64,000 bases of DNA from Cherax quadricarinatus (Eukaryota > Arthropoda > Malacostraca > Decapoda > Parastacidae): NCBI RefSeq assembly GCF_038502225.1, contig NC_091341.1, positions 2,047,626 to 2,111,625 on the forward strand, written 5' to 3'. Positions 53,293 through 62,694 of the stretch are shown here, one piece after another. The notes under the pieces were generated by a model, which saw only the letters and a list, made by a program, of their open reading frames with translations, was not told the origin of the DNA and searched no databases. How positions within the stretch are numbered: the stretch's first letter is position 1; each line of letters starts with the position of its first letter. The position numbers were made by a program, and so were the translations under genes.

Positions 53293-55206
53293 TTAACCCT
53301 TTCAGGGTCCATCCTGTAGATCTACGGCTTTACGTTCAGGGCCCAAACCGTAGATATACGCCAAAATTCTAGCGGCGTCAAATTTAGCACGAGAAAGCTG
53401 GTAGGCCTACATCTGAGAGAATGGGTCTGGGTGGTCAGTGTGCACACTATAGAAAAAATCTGGACACCCGCATGGCATTGTGGGAACACCGCCAAAGTAG
53501 CTTTGTTCATCATGCCTGGCAGCAAGGAAGCTCTCACTCCCCACTCACTCTCCGGGCGAATTCTGACTCTCCTCTTCACAACTTACAGTTCTAAGACTGA
53601 TGGAAGTGGAGCTGAAGAGAAATTCTATAGTTTTGAACCATATGGTACCATTGTACCATATGGTACAATAGTACCATATGGTACAATGGTGCCATGTCAT
53701 ACAATGGTATCATATGGTACAATGGTACAATGTGCCATATGGTACACTGTACCATATAGTACATTATACCATATGGTACATTATACCATATGGTATATTG
53801 TACCATATAGTACAGGGTACAGGGACCCTAATGGAAATAAGTGTCTGACTATTTTGGGTTATCCTAGGCTCTCCAAACATATGCTGCTAAGTATGATATT
53901 CTATGTAACTTTGTTTGTGTATACCTAAATAAACTTACTTACGATGCCACATGTGCTTGAGTAAGTTTATTCAGATGTACACAAATACAGTTACATTGAT
54001 TATCATACATAGCAGCATATGTATAAAATCCTAGGATAACCCAAAAAAGTCAGGGTGACTTATTTCCATAGGGATCCCTGTATCTGTACCATATGGTGTC
54101 CTGTACCATATAGTACCCTGTACCATATTGTACCCTGCACCATATGGTACCCTGCACTATATGGTACCCTGTATCATATGGTACCCTGCACCATATGGTA
54201 CCCTGCACCATATGTTATCCTGCACCATATGTTATAATGTACTGTATGGTACCCTATACCATATAGTACAATGTACTATATGGTGCCCTGTAGCATATGA
54301 TACCATGTACTATATGGTCAACAGGACGTGTTGGTGGCAGCAGGCACCAGCCAAGACTGAGTGAGTGGCAACGCAAGCTAGCTACTGACTCAGCAGTTTC
54401 CAAGACAAAGCTCTCTGTCATCCACCTCAAGTAACTATCCAGTTCCTGTACATCTGTAAATATATAATAGAACATTACTAATATACAACATTTTTGCATA
54501 TTTTTCTTGTAAACAATTATTGTAAACAAAATAAAGATGAAAATATTAGTGTGTTTATTGTGTTGAATACAACAGTACCATACAGTACCATATGGTATCA
54601 TTGTACTGTATGGTACAGTGTACTATATGGTACCATTGCACCATATGGTACAATAAGGTACCATAGCACCATATGGTACCATTGTACCATATGGTACCAT
54701 TGCACCCTATGGCACCACTGTACCATATGGTACTATATGGTACCGTTGTATTCAACACAATAACTGCACTAATATTTTCATCATTTTGTTTACAATAAAC
54801 TTGTAAACAAGTTTTGTAAGCAATATAATGATAAACAAATTAGTGCAGTTATTGTGCTGAATACAAAGAGTGTACACTTATACAATATACATTATATTGG
54901 TCTCACAGGCCACAAATGTTATTAGAAAAAGAAAAAAAATTAGAAAAGAAAAAAGTATAAAAAACGTAAAATAAAAAAATGCGATTTTGCGGAAGTCACT
55001 GACGTTGTCGCCACCAGGTCATTTTGGGTCAACTTCCCGCCGCTGTATCTCGGTAAGTACTGATCAGAATATTTTTTTTGTTTTATTACCTTCACAAAAA
55101 TATTATCTTTAATTCTGTAAGAAAAAATAGTTTTTTTTTTTTTCAAAATTTCTTGGACACTCTAGCCACCACTTCAGATTTTGGCCTTGGACCCTGAAAG
55201 GGTTAA
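53293..55206 (+). mobile_element. H: 1.9 kb TTAA element rich in inverted repeats, inside CR1
   Basis: TTAA at 53293-53296 and 55203-55206; termini CCCTTTCAGGGTCCA and ttggaccctgaaaggg. The first 170 bp follow the P left end. The middle has CCATATGG-type minisatellites, an inverted pair (53821-53941, 53961-54079) of a repeat also found in F1, and a second inverted pair (54526-54584, 54738-54800). Removing the body and one TTAA restores CR1 codons (RLLRKL|KAHGI). No transposase. Confidence 0.85.
53636..54745. repeat. Degenerate palindromic minisatellites (taccatatggta)
   Basis: Three blocks (about 53636-53815, 54090-54320, 54575-54745) of 14-17 bp units centred on the palindrome ccatatgg or gtaccatatggtac. 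Open frames here (HMVPLYHMVP-like) are repeat artefacts. Confidence 0.85.
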
Positions 55207-55790
55207 GTTTCCTCAATAGCCTCTGATGTGGAACTCTATCGAAAGCCTTACTGAAGTCCATATACACAATATCATATTCATTACCATGATCTACCTCCTC
55301 AAACACCTTAGTGAAAACAGTTAGTAAATTCCTAAGACAGGAACGCCCCTTTGTAAAACCGTGTTGAGATTCATTAATCAATCTGTGCCTGTCAAGATGG
55401 CTACGAACTGCTTCAGCAATTATTGATTCCATAAATTTTCCCACTATGGAGGTAAGGCTTATTGGTCTATAGTTCAAAGCCAAGGACCTGTCACCTGCCT
55501 TGTAAATAGGTATTACATTTGCCATTTTCCACTTATCAGGCACTATGCCAGTTTGTAGTGATATGTTAAAAATATTAGCCAAAGGTATGCTAAGTTCCTT
55601 TTGACATTCCTTTAACACCCTTGCAAACAGTTCATCAGGGCCTGGGGATTTGCTAGGTTTTAGTTTCTCTATTTGTCTGAGGACCATGTCACTAGCTACT
55701 GCAATCGTGCATAGTTTATCGTCCTGTTCTACATAATCAATTATTTCAGGAATATCGCTAGTATTTTCCTGCGTGAAAACTTAGAGGAAG
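55207..55790 (-). pseudogene. CR1 reverse transcriptase, N-terminal half
   Basis: VLRQIEKLKPSKSPGPDEL, VPDKWKMANVIPIYKAGD, NYRPISLTSIVGKFMESI, QHGFTKGRSCLRNLL, DIVYMDFSKAFDRVPHQRL then LRKL at the TTAA junction. Frame open throughout this part; further upstream the linker is frameshifted. Confidence 0.87.
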
Positions 55791-56093
55791 TAGGTATTTA
55801 GAATTTCACACATATCCTTATCACTGTCAGTGATCTGACCAGTTACTCTTAAGTGGGCCTATTTTGTCCCTAATCTTACTTCTGTATACCTGAAAGAACC
55901 CTTTTGGGTTAGTCTTTGAATCCCTTGCAACCTTAGCCTCATAATCCCATTTTGCTATTCTTATTCCTTTCTTTATTTCTCTCTTTAACTGAATAGTATA
56001 TTGATTTCTTAACTGCCCATCCCCTCTTTTGATACGCCGATATATGCCTCTCTTTTGACCAATGAGGTGTTTTAATCTATTGTTCATCCATTT
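55791..56093 (-). pseudogene. CR1 linker between endonuclease and reverse transcriptase
   Basis: KWMNNRLKHLIGQKRGIYRR, NQYTIQLKREIKKGIRIAK and DSKTNPKGFFQVYRSKIRDK, the lysine-rich linker usual in CR1. It is cut at 56093 by RTE-h. A frameshift separates it from the RT frame near 55800. Confidence 0.8.
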
Positions 56094-58134
56094 GCTCTTC
56101 AGAATCTCCCAAGAGCACAGTGTCATCAGCAAAGAGCAGCTGTGACAACTCCCACTTTGTGTGTGATTCTTTATCTTTTAACTCCACGCCTCTTGCCAAA
56201 ACCCTCGCATTTACTTCTCTTACAACCCCATCTATAAATATATTAAACAACCACGGTGACATCACACATCCTTGTCTAAGGCCTACTTTTACTGGGAAAA
56301 AATTTCCCTCTTTCCTACATACTCTAACTTGAGCCTCACTATCCTCGTAAAAACTCTTCACTGCTTTCAGTAACCTACCTCCTACACCATACACTTGCAA
56401 CATCTGCCACATTGCCCCCCTATCCACCCTGTCATACGCCTTTTCCAAATCCATAAATGCCACAAAGACCTCTTTAGCCTTATCTAAATACTGTTCACTT
56501 ATATGTTTCACTGTAAACACCTGGTCCACACACCCCCTACCTTTCCTAAAGCCTCCTTGTTCATCTGCTATCCTATTCTCCGTCTTACTCTTAATTCTTT
56601 CAATTATAACTCTACCATACACTTTACCAGGTACACTCAACAGACTTATCCCCCTATAATTTTTGCACTCTCTTTTATCCCCTTTGCCTTTATACAAAGG
56701 AACTATGCATGCTCTCTGCCAATCCCTAGGTACCTTACCCTCTTCCATACATTTATTAAATAATTGCACCAACCACTCCAAAACTATATCCCCACCTGCT
56801 TTTAACATTTCTATCTTTATCCCATCAATCCCGGCTGCCTTACCCCCTTTCATTTTACCTACTGCCTCACGAACTTCCCCCACACTCACAACTGGCTCTT
56901 CCTCACTCCTACAAGATGTTATTCCTCCTTGCCCTATACACGAAATCACAGCTTCCCTATCTTCATCAACATTTAACAATTCCTCAAAATATTCCTTCCA
57001 TCTTCCCAATACCTCTAACTCTCCATTTAATAACTCTCCTCTCCTATTTTTAACTGACAAATCCATTTGTTCTCTAGGCTTTCTTAACTTGTTAATCTCA
57101 CTCCAAAACTTTTTCTTATTTTCAACAAAATTTGTTGATAACATCTCACCCACTCTCTCATTTGCTCTCTTTTTACATTGCTTCACCACTCTCTTAACTT
57201 CTCTCTTTTTCTCCATATACTCTTCCCTCCTTGCATCACTTCTACTTTGTAAAAACTTCTCATATGCTAACTTTTTCTCCCTTACTACTCTCTTTACATC
57301 ATCATTCCACCAATCGCTCCTCTTCCCTCCTGCACCCACTTTCCTGTAACCACAAACTTCTGCTGAACACTCTAACACTACATTTTTAAACCTACCCCAT
57401 ACCTCTTCGACCCCATTGCCTATGCTCTCATTAGCCCATCTATCCTCCAATAGCTGTTTATATCTTACCCTAACTGCCTCCTCTTTTAGTTTATAAACCT
57501 TCACCTCTCTCTTCCCTGATGCTTCTATTCTCCTTGTATCCCATCTACCTTTTACTCTCAGTATAGCTACAACTAGAAAGTGATCTGATATATCTGTGGC
57601 CCCTCTATAAACATGTACATCCTGAAGTCTACTCAACAGTCTTTTATCTACCAATACATAATCCAACAAACTACTGTCATTTCGCCCTACATCATATCGT
57701 GTATACTTATTTATCCTCTTTTTCTTAAAATATGTATTACCTATAACTAAACCCCTTTCTATACAAAGTTCAATCAAAGGGCTCCCATTATCATTTACAC
57801 CTGGCACCCCAAACTTACCTACCACACCCTCTCTAAAAGTTTCTCCTACTTTAGCATTCAAGTCCCCTACCACAATTACTCTCTCACTTGGTTCAAAGGC
57901 TCCTATACATTCACTTAACATCTCCCAAAATCTCTCTCTCTCCTCTGCATTCCTCTCTTCTCCAGGTGCATACACGCTTATTATGACCCACTTCTCGCAT
58001 CCAACCTTTACTTTAATCCACATAATTCTTGAATTTACACATTCATATTCTCTTTTCTCCTTCCATAACTGATCATTTAACATTACTGCTACCCGGATCA
58101 TTTTTGTTAGATCTAATTTCCCTACTCGGAACAA
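56077..58134 (-). CDS. RTE-h EN-RT frame, open for 685 codons (chimeric ends)
   Basis: The longest uninterrupted RTE frame in the window: VSVYAPGEERNAEERERFWE, VVGDLNAKVGE (GDLNA for the usual GDFNA), ATDISDHFLVV, linker, YRGISLLSVPGKVYGRV, EQGGFRKGRGCVDQVF, FMDLEKAYDRVDRGA, LRQGCVMSPWLFNIFIDG and LLFADDTVLLGDSEE. The first ~15 and last ~5 codons come from the surrounding CR1 read in other frames. It lacks the endonuclease N-terminus and the thumb, so it cannot be functional despite being open. Confidence 0.85.
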   Translation of the reverse strand: MFRVGKLDLTKMIRVAVMLNDQLWKEKREYECVNSRIMWIKVKVGCEKWVIISVYAPGEERNAEERERFWEMLSECIGAFEPSERVIVVGDLNAKVGETFREGVVGKFGVPGVNDNGSPLIELCIERGLVIGNTYFKKKRINKYTRYDVGRNDSSLLDYVLVDKRLLSRLQDVHVYRGATDISDHFLVVAILRVKGRWDTRRIEASGKREVKVYKLKEEAVRVRYKQLLEDRWANESIGNGVEEVWGRFKNVVLECSAEVCGYRKVGAGGKRSDWWNDDVKRVVREKKLAYEKFLQSRSDARREEYMEKKREVKRVVKQCKKRANERVGEMLSTNFVENKKKFWSEINKLRKPREQMDLSVKNRRGELLNGELEVLGRWKEYFEELLNVDEDREAVISCIGQGGITSCRSEEEPVVSVGEVREAVGKMKGGKAAGIDGIKIEMLKAGGDIVLEWLVQLFNKCMEEGKVPRDWQRACIVPLYKGKGDKRECKNYRGISLLSVPGKVYGRVIIERIKSKTENRIADEQGGFRKGRGCVDQVFTVKHISEQYLDKAKEVFVAFMDLEKAYDRVDRGAMWQMLQVYGVGGRLLKAVKSFYEDSEAQVRVCRKEGNFFPVKVGLRQGCVMSPWLFNIFIDGVVREVNARVLARGVELKDKESHTKWELSQLLFADDTVLLGDSEEQMDEQ
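56094..58092 (-). mobile_element. RTE-h: internal RTE fragment without either end, inside CR1
   Basis: About 2.0 kb of subfamily-2 RTE, from VAVMLNDQLWKEKREYE of the endonuclease to LLGDSEE just after the RT catalytic block. It has neither the 5' leader nor a 3' tail, so ordinary target-primed insertion does not explain it. Junction bases (gatccgggtagcag; gaagagcaaatggatgaac) show only microhomology. Confidence 0.82.
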
Positions 58135-59038
58135 AAGTTGTCTGGGTAGCTAGAACTATGCTCTGAAAAACGTCATATTAGCAACCAAGATCACCTCCCT
58201 GACCCATAGTCAGGACATCCCAATTTAGTCCACCCAGGTAATTTTTCAATCCCATGAAGTCAGCCAAGCGAAAGTCTGGGACAGAGATTTGACTGCAGTT
58301 ATCTGGGTAATTCAATGGTATATTGAAACTGATTCATGATCACTTTCCCCAAGCTCATCATTAACCTCAAGATTGAACATTAAAATGGTATAAAATACCG
58401 ACAGATTGTTAGGTAAGACACATATGCAACAGTTAGGAATCTTTGTTTCGAAACAAAGATTCCTAACTGTTGCATATGTGTCTTACCTAATAACCTCAAG
58501 ATTATTAATTAGTGACTTTGTTGGCAAGAACCAAGTCAAGCAGATTGTTTCCTCTAGTTGGTTCTGTCACAACCCGTTCTAAAAAGCAATCCTGAACCGT
58601 ATCAAGAAAGTCACTGGACTCAAGATTTCCTGTCATATTGTTCCAATCAATTTGTATAAAGTTAAAATCTCCCATTATCACAACATTTTCATATCTAGAT
58701 ACCTTATGAATTTCGTCCCATAACAGCTTACTGCACTCCCTATCAAGGTTTGGGGGCCTATAAATTACACCCAAAATTAATTTGTCACGACCCTCGAGAA
58801 ACTGTAGCCAAACAGATTCTGTGTTCAATGTTTCTAATCTTATATCATGTCTAAGACAACAATTTAAATTTTTTCTGACATACACCGCCACTCCACCACC
58901 CTTCCTGTTGACCCTATCATTGTGGAACAGTTTATAACCCTGTATTTTGCATTCAGAAGGCATTTCTCTATCTTTCAGGTTGAACCAGGTCTCTGTTATA
59001 CCAATAATACTTAACACAGTGTCGGTAATTCTACCAAC
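58093..59038 (-). pseudogene. CR1 endonuclease, interrupted by a Penelope-like insert
   Basis: ATG-less part reads IIGITETWFNLKDRE, GGGVAVYVRKNLNC, LILGVIYRPPN, VVIMGDFNFIQIDW (catalytic GDFN), GNNLLDLVLANKVTN (58505-59017); then, after the insert at 58375-58490, NLEVNDELGESDHESVSI (SDH motif) and NCSQISVPDFRLADF with frameshifts. 5'-truncated at about 59038, where F2/P sequence resumes. Confidence 0.84.
58375..58490. mobile_element. Penelope-like insert ending in an 82-bp perfect palindrome
   Basis: Bases 58385-58401 (ggtataaaataccgac) match the Penelope-like repeat end at 19188-19204. Then 58409-58490 is a perfect inverted repeat of two 41-base halves with no spacer (centre tttc|gaaa). A 13-bp duplication, taacctcaagatt, flanks the insert (58362-58374, 58491-58503). 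Confidence 0.82.
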
Positions 59039-59039
59039 A

Positions 59040-59480
59040 TTAATACAAAAACACAGTCACAGTTTTTTCTCGTTGTGCACTGCATGCTGCAGGATTTTCT
59101 TTTTTTATAGTGCACACTTACCACAGACCTATTCTTTCATATGAAGGCCCACATTTACCAGTCACAGCTGATGTGAGTGAGCTGAGCTCATGGCGACCGA
59201 CAGTGGCTTCAAAGCCACATTATCTTTTATAGACAACATATGGCGTATGTGCTTTACACAACAAGAAGCATTTCTTTTATTCGTTGGAACCATGCCTAAG
59301 GCTAAAAGTGAGCAGGTTATAACAATAAATGGAGAAAAAGAAATTGGAATGACTTATGCAGCAAGTAGTACCACCAAACAGTAGTGGCAGGTTGTTGTGG
59401 CAACCCCAGTAATTTGAAATAATGCTAGCTGAAATTAGTGCCAAATTACTGATGGAATCGGATTAGTGATGGCCAACCTG
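59040..59480. repeat. F2 right portion
   Basis: P-like sequence (cagttttttctcgttgtgca) passing into the part shared with F1 30090-30400 (gcgaccgacagtggcttcaa, ataaatggagaaaaagaaat) and the F2 terminus. See F2. Confidence 0.65.
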
Positions 59481-59482
59481 TA

Positions 59483-59995
59483 TGCTACAATTTTTTAGTT
59501 TGCAAGCTGTTCCACATTTTCACTGTTTAATTTTTATTAAGTTTCTGTAGAGGCTCAAATGAACATAAGGAATATCAAAAGGTATAATATGTTTTAGGTG
59601 TGATTCCTGTGTATCCTGTTACAATATTTCTGGAGTACTTTTAGATCAACATCAACATTACAACAGTTTTCTGAAAATGTGGCATGAACAATAATAAAAA
59701 TGAATTTCCTTTATATTAAGAAGATTCAAGGACTTTAATTACAATAGAGTACATTGCCCATAATCAGAGTTCGTTATAGTTCTAATAGTTGCCTTTTGTC
59801 GAGTGATGACTGCTTTGAAGTGGACTGCCAAAATCAATCAACAGGCACAAATCCAGTAAGAGGTATGGGTAAGTTATGGAAAAGTATATTATTAGTAGTA
59901 TGAACTGGGAAACATAATAGTGCATTTTAGAGCACCCCTACAATATCTGATGCATATTTTTTTTTTTTATTATTGGTATGTGTTGAACATAGCCA
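59483..59995. other. Intron sequence, no gene seen
   Basis: AT-rich, without long frames or repeats shared elsewhere in the window. Probably original PDCD2 intron. Confidence 0.4.
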
Positions 59996-60277
59996 TTAAA
60001 TATTGTTAAGGAGTCTGGGCCTTATAATATCAAGGTCATTAGCAAAGAGTACACATTTTAAATGCTGGGTTGCATTTAGTAGGTCACTGATACAGATGAG
60101 GAAAAGAACAGGGCTCAGAATGGTACCTTGGAGACACCTGAACTCATTAAAAGGTACTTGAAGTGTTATGTTTATTACTGAGATATGGCCAAAAACACTT
60201 CTATGTGTCCAGAATCTATAGTGGTTAAGCTTGAGCAGAATAATGCTGTGGTCAGCAGTGTAAAAAACTTTTAGCAA
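59996..60277 (-). pseudogene. LINE-4: decayed reverse transcriptase palm
   Basis: CLQGTILSPVLFLICISDLL corresponds to the GVPQGS.L.P.LF..YINDL block, followed by LFANDLDII for FADD. The preceding block (ADHSIILLKLNHYRFW) fits AFDTVDH..LL.KL. A short, old CR1-group fragment near the PDCD2 exon. Confidence 0.65.
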
Positions 60278-60537
60278 CTAACATCAGGTAATACAAAAGT
60301 ACAGTACTGTACAAACATGTCAAATCACAGAATGAGATAATATATGATAAAAAGGTCACACAGAGGGTTTAACAGACAAAGAATAGACCAGAACAAAATT
60401 TTTTTAGATTACCTGCAGGCTTTTCTGTCAAACAATGCCTTTGATGTTCTCAGAAGGACAAGGCATCAGATTTTAAGACAAATAAATATCAATAATTAGC
60501 GACACTATCAGAGGTCTAATGAGATGAAAAACCTTAC

Positions 60538-60711
60538 CTTCATCATTTTGATGAGTTACTTGTCCAGATCGTAGCAGTTCCTCGTAATCCTTCATCACTT
60601 CTTCCTCGGACTTCTCTTTGGCAGCTTCCAGTTCTTCTGGCTCTAATTCAATCTCAAACTCAGGAAAGAGAAATTTTGCATGTCCACTGCATGAAACTTT
60701 GCTTATATTTT
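60538..60711 (-). CDS. PDCD2: PDCD2 exon (central region)
   Basis: A 174-bp minus-strand exon. Acceptor: pyrimidine-rich TCTCTTTTATCAACAG (60727-60712); donor GTAAGG (60537-60532). Phase 1 at both ends: 2 bases, 57 codons, 1 base. It encodes NISKVSCSGHAKFLFPEFEI followed by ELEPEELEAAKEKSEEE and YEELLRSGQVTHQNDE. FLFPEFEI with an acidic stretch after it is the characteristic centre of PDCD2, between the MYND zinc finger and the C-terminal domain. An alternative acceptor (ATGCAG, 60694) is possible. Upstream exons are not visible before the window ends. Confidence 0.85.
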
Positions 60712-60783
60712 CTGTTGATAAAAGAGATTTTCTTTTTTAAGTATGGTATTTCACCTACTTCATCTAACATGGATAGAGTAATT

Positions 60784-61308
60784 AGCCCTTTCACTGTCCA
60801 GATCCCCAAAATGAAACTTGCTTTCAATGTCCAACGAAAAGTTTTTTCTTTTTTCAGAAGTGGTAAAGAATATTTTTCTGAAGGTAATGACACCAAAAGT
60901 ACAAAATCTGATAGAAACTTATGGAATTATATGGGTGCAAAGTAAGTGGTCTTGGTGCAGTTTATGCACCGGTGATATAGCCCACTGAATTCTATTTTAA
61001 ATGAACTCCATTATTCCAGTCAACCAAAGTCTTAGCTATTTCGCTAGTATGTATGTACTGCCTTCCATTCTATTAAATGAACACAAGAAACTACCCATTC
61101 AACTATTTTAACTACTCCATAAAGTGATCAGAATTCAGTAATTTGGAAAATTTTACACAAAATTAAAAAATACCAATTTAAAAATAGTCAGTAATAAACA
61201 ATGTAGACATTTCCTCTATTCATTAGCCATGTCCCCAGGCCACTCCTATATTACACTTGCTTTCCATTTTGAATTCTTATTCACACAAAAACAGAATATT
61301 TACTCTAT
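60784..61308 (-). mobile_element. P8: truncated, old P element
   Basis: Starts agccctttcactgtcc, a degraded P terminus, and follows the P interior in minus orientation (acaccaaaagtacaaaat, cccaggccactcctatatta). It ends without a terminus near 61308. Noncoding; about 70 bp upstream of the PDCD2 exon acceptor. Confidence 0.65.
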
Positions 61309-61435
61309 TTATCAAGTAATAAATTAAAACTAGGAAAGAATGATCATGGTTTACAGCATCTCCATAACTGAATCAGACCTATTAAAAACCTATAAAAACA
61401 TATTAAAAATGTTATCTAAAACCTTCTCCTGTATT

Positions 61436-61517
61436 ATTAATAATAAGAAAATTATCTTTATTCCTACAGGTACATGTACAAGGTATACAGGCCTAGCTGA
61501 CATCAATGACATACTAC
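61436..61517 (-). mobile_element. Repeat G tail fragment
   Basis: tatctttatt.ctacaggtacatg, then acaaggtatacaggcctagc and tgacatcaatgacatacta match 29428-29500. Tigger6 is inserted at the TA of actacta. Confidence 0.65.
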
Positions 61518-61519
61518 TA

Positions 61520-62122
61520 CAGTTGACCCTCCGTTTTCATCGATCTTTTATTGCCGATTTCATTTTTGGCCTACTTTTTTCGCTGATTTTTTGGCTCTGT
61601 TTTCATCAATTACCTCCATTTTCGTCGATCATACAGAACCCGGCCAGTGCCGGGCACACAGACAAAGCCGCCTCCCACACCATTCTCAGCCAGTGTAGTG
61701 TTGTTTCTTGGTGAGTGAACATATCCTTCCTGGTCATACAAAACATTTCGTAATAATCCATTGTTTTTACCACTTGTTTATTGTGTGTGACTGCTAAATA
61801 AGCCACCATGGCCACAAAGAAAGCTCCTAGTGCCAGTTCTTTGGTAAAGAAAGTGAGGAACACCGTAGAAATGACAAAAGAAATCCTAAGAAAATATGAT
61901 AATGGCATGCGCATTGCTGAACTCGGCAGGATGTACAGGAAGTTGTCATCAACAATCAGCTCCTTTGTGGCATAAAAAGAAATCATGGAAGCCAATGTTG
62001 CGAAAGGGGTGAATGTGATAACCAAACAGAGATCCCAAACAAACGAAGTGGAGAAATTGTTGTTGGTGTGAATCAGAGAGAAAGAGTTAGCAGGAGATTG
62101 TGTTGTGCACTCAATTTGCCCG
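61520..62122 (+). mobile_element. Tigger6: 5' part of a third Tigger lineage
   Basis: Left end CAGTTGACCCTCCGTTTTC after TA (61518-61519). The transposase N-terminus is readable in pieces: MATKKAPSASSLVKKVRN, MTKEILRKYDNGMRIAEL, then a stop (TAA at 61974) and frameshifts, TKQRSQTNEVEKLLLV. The rest is missing: element J2 begins at 62125. Dead. Confidence 0.82.
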
Positions 62123-62124
62123 TA

Positions 62125-62694
62125 CAGTAGGGCCCCACTTTACAGTGTTTCGCTTACGGCGTTCCACTAATACGGTCATTTCAAATTATGACCAAAACTC
62201 GCTATACGGCTCCCCCACCTGACTTTCTAATACAGTCACTGTGCCCCACCTGGTTTGTTTACATTCTCTGTGAGATCCAAGCACTAAGTCTCTCCATTAT
62301 GTCTGGAAACAACAAAATTTCAAGTGTTTTTAAAAGTTATTTCATATTTTATATATTACTCCGATAATTATACTTATGTATACCTGTACCTAAATAAACT
62401 TACACACTGTGCTGGCGTGCAGGTACACATTAAAATCAGTAAGAGTGTCTTATGTCTCCAGACGTCATATTAGTAATGATGATGATAATCATCGAGTCTC
62501 ATTAAATGTCATATATTACATTAATATACATATTTTCGTTAATCCATCTATGATATTTTTTCAAAATTATATATTAATAAACACGATGCATAACATATAA
62601 AGATGATAAATACACTCCACAGTAGAATAAATAAACATAAATATGAGATGTGGTAGCCAGACGACTTGCACAAATGATGCCATATTAGAAATGA
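62125..62694 (+). mobile_element. J2: left end and interior of a J element
   Basis: Starts CAGTAGGGCCCCACTTTAC after TA (62123-62124) and runs through the terminal 245 bp shared with J1 into the interior shared with 2011-2540 and 6223-6600. It retains both unoccupied TTAA sites (62502-62505 and 62539-62542) that are filled by P1 and P2 in the other copy. The right side is cut by RTE-i. Confidence 0.75.

Larger units (their letters stand above)
42148..59480. mobile_element. F2: TA-flanked TIR element enlarged by nested insertions
   Basis: Left end CAGGTTGGCCATCACTAATC (42148) and right end gattagtgatggccaacctg (59480), perfect over 20 bases, with TA at 42146-42147 and 59481-59482. Both ends match F1. 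The interior next to the ends is P-like sequence, interrupted by Tigger3 and by a CR1-containing block. A short frame near the right end (59293-59384, MPKAKSEQVITINGEKEIG) is shared with F1. No complete transposase. Confidence 0.7.
18993..60537 (-). other. PDCD2: Giant PDCD2 intron filled with nested transposons
   Basis: The donor CTTAC (minus GTAAG, 60533-60537) follows ...NDEG with one base over; the acceptor CAG (18993-18995) precedes two bases completing an Asp codon. The phase-1 match across 41,545 bp supports one intron. No other exon-like sequence is seen inside. Elements of both strands occur in it. Confidence 0.75.

Noticed and set aside
53431..54763. Open frames rich in HMVPLY/YGTIVPYG repeats
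   Set aside because: Translation of the CCATATGG minisatellite in several frames.
557..62694. J1 and J2 as the two ends of a single giant element
   Set aside because: J1 is a right end facing left and J2 a left end facing right; the sequence between them is outside both. They are separate copies.
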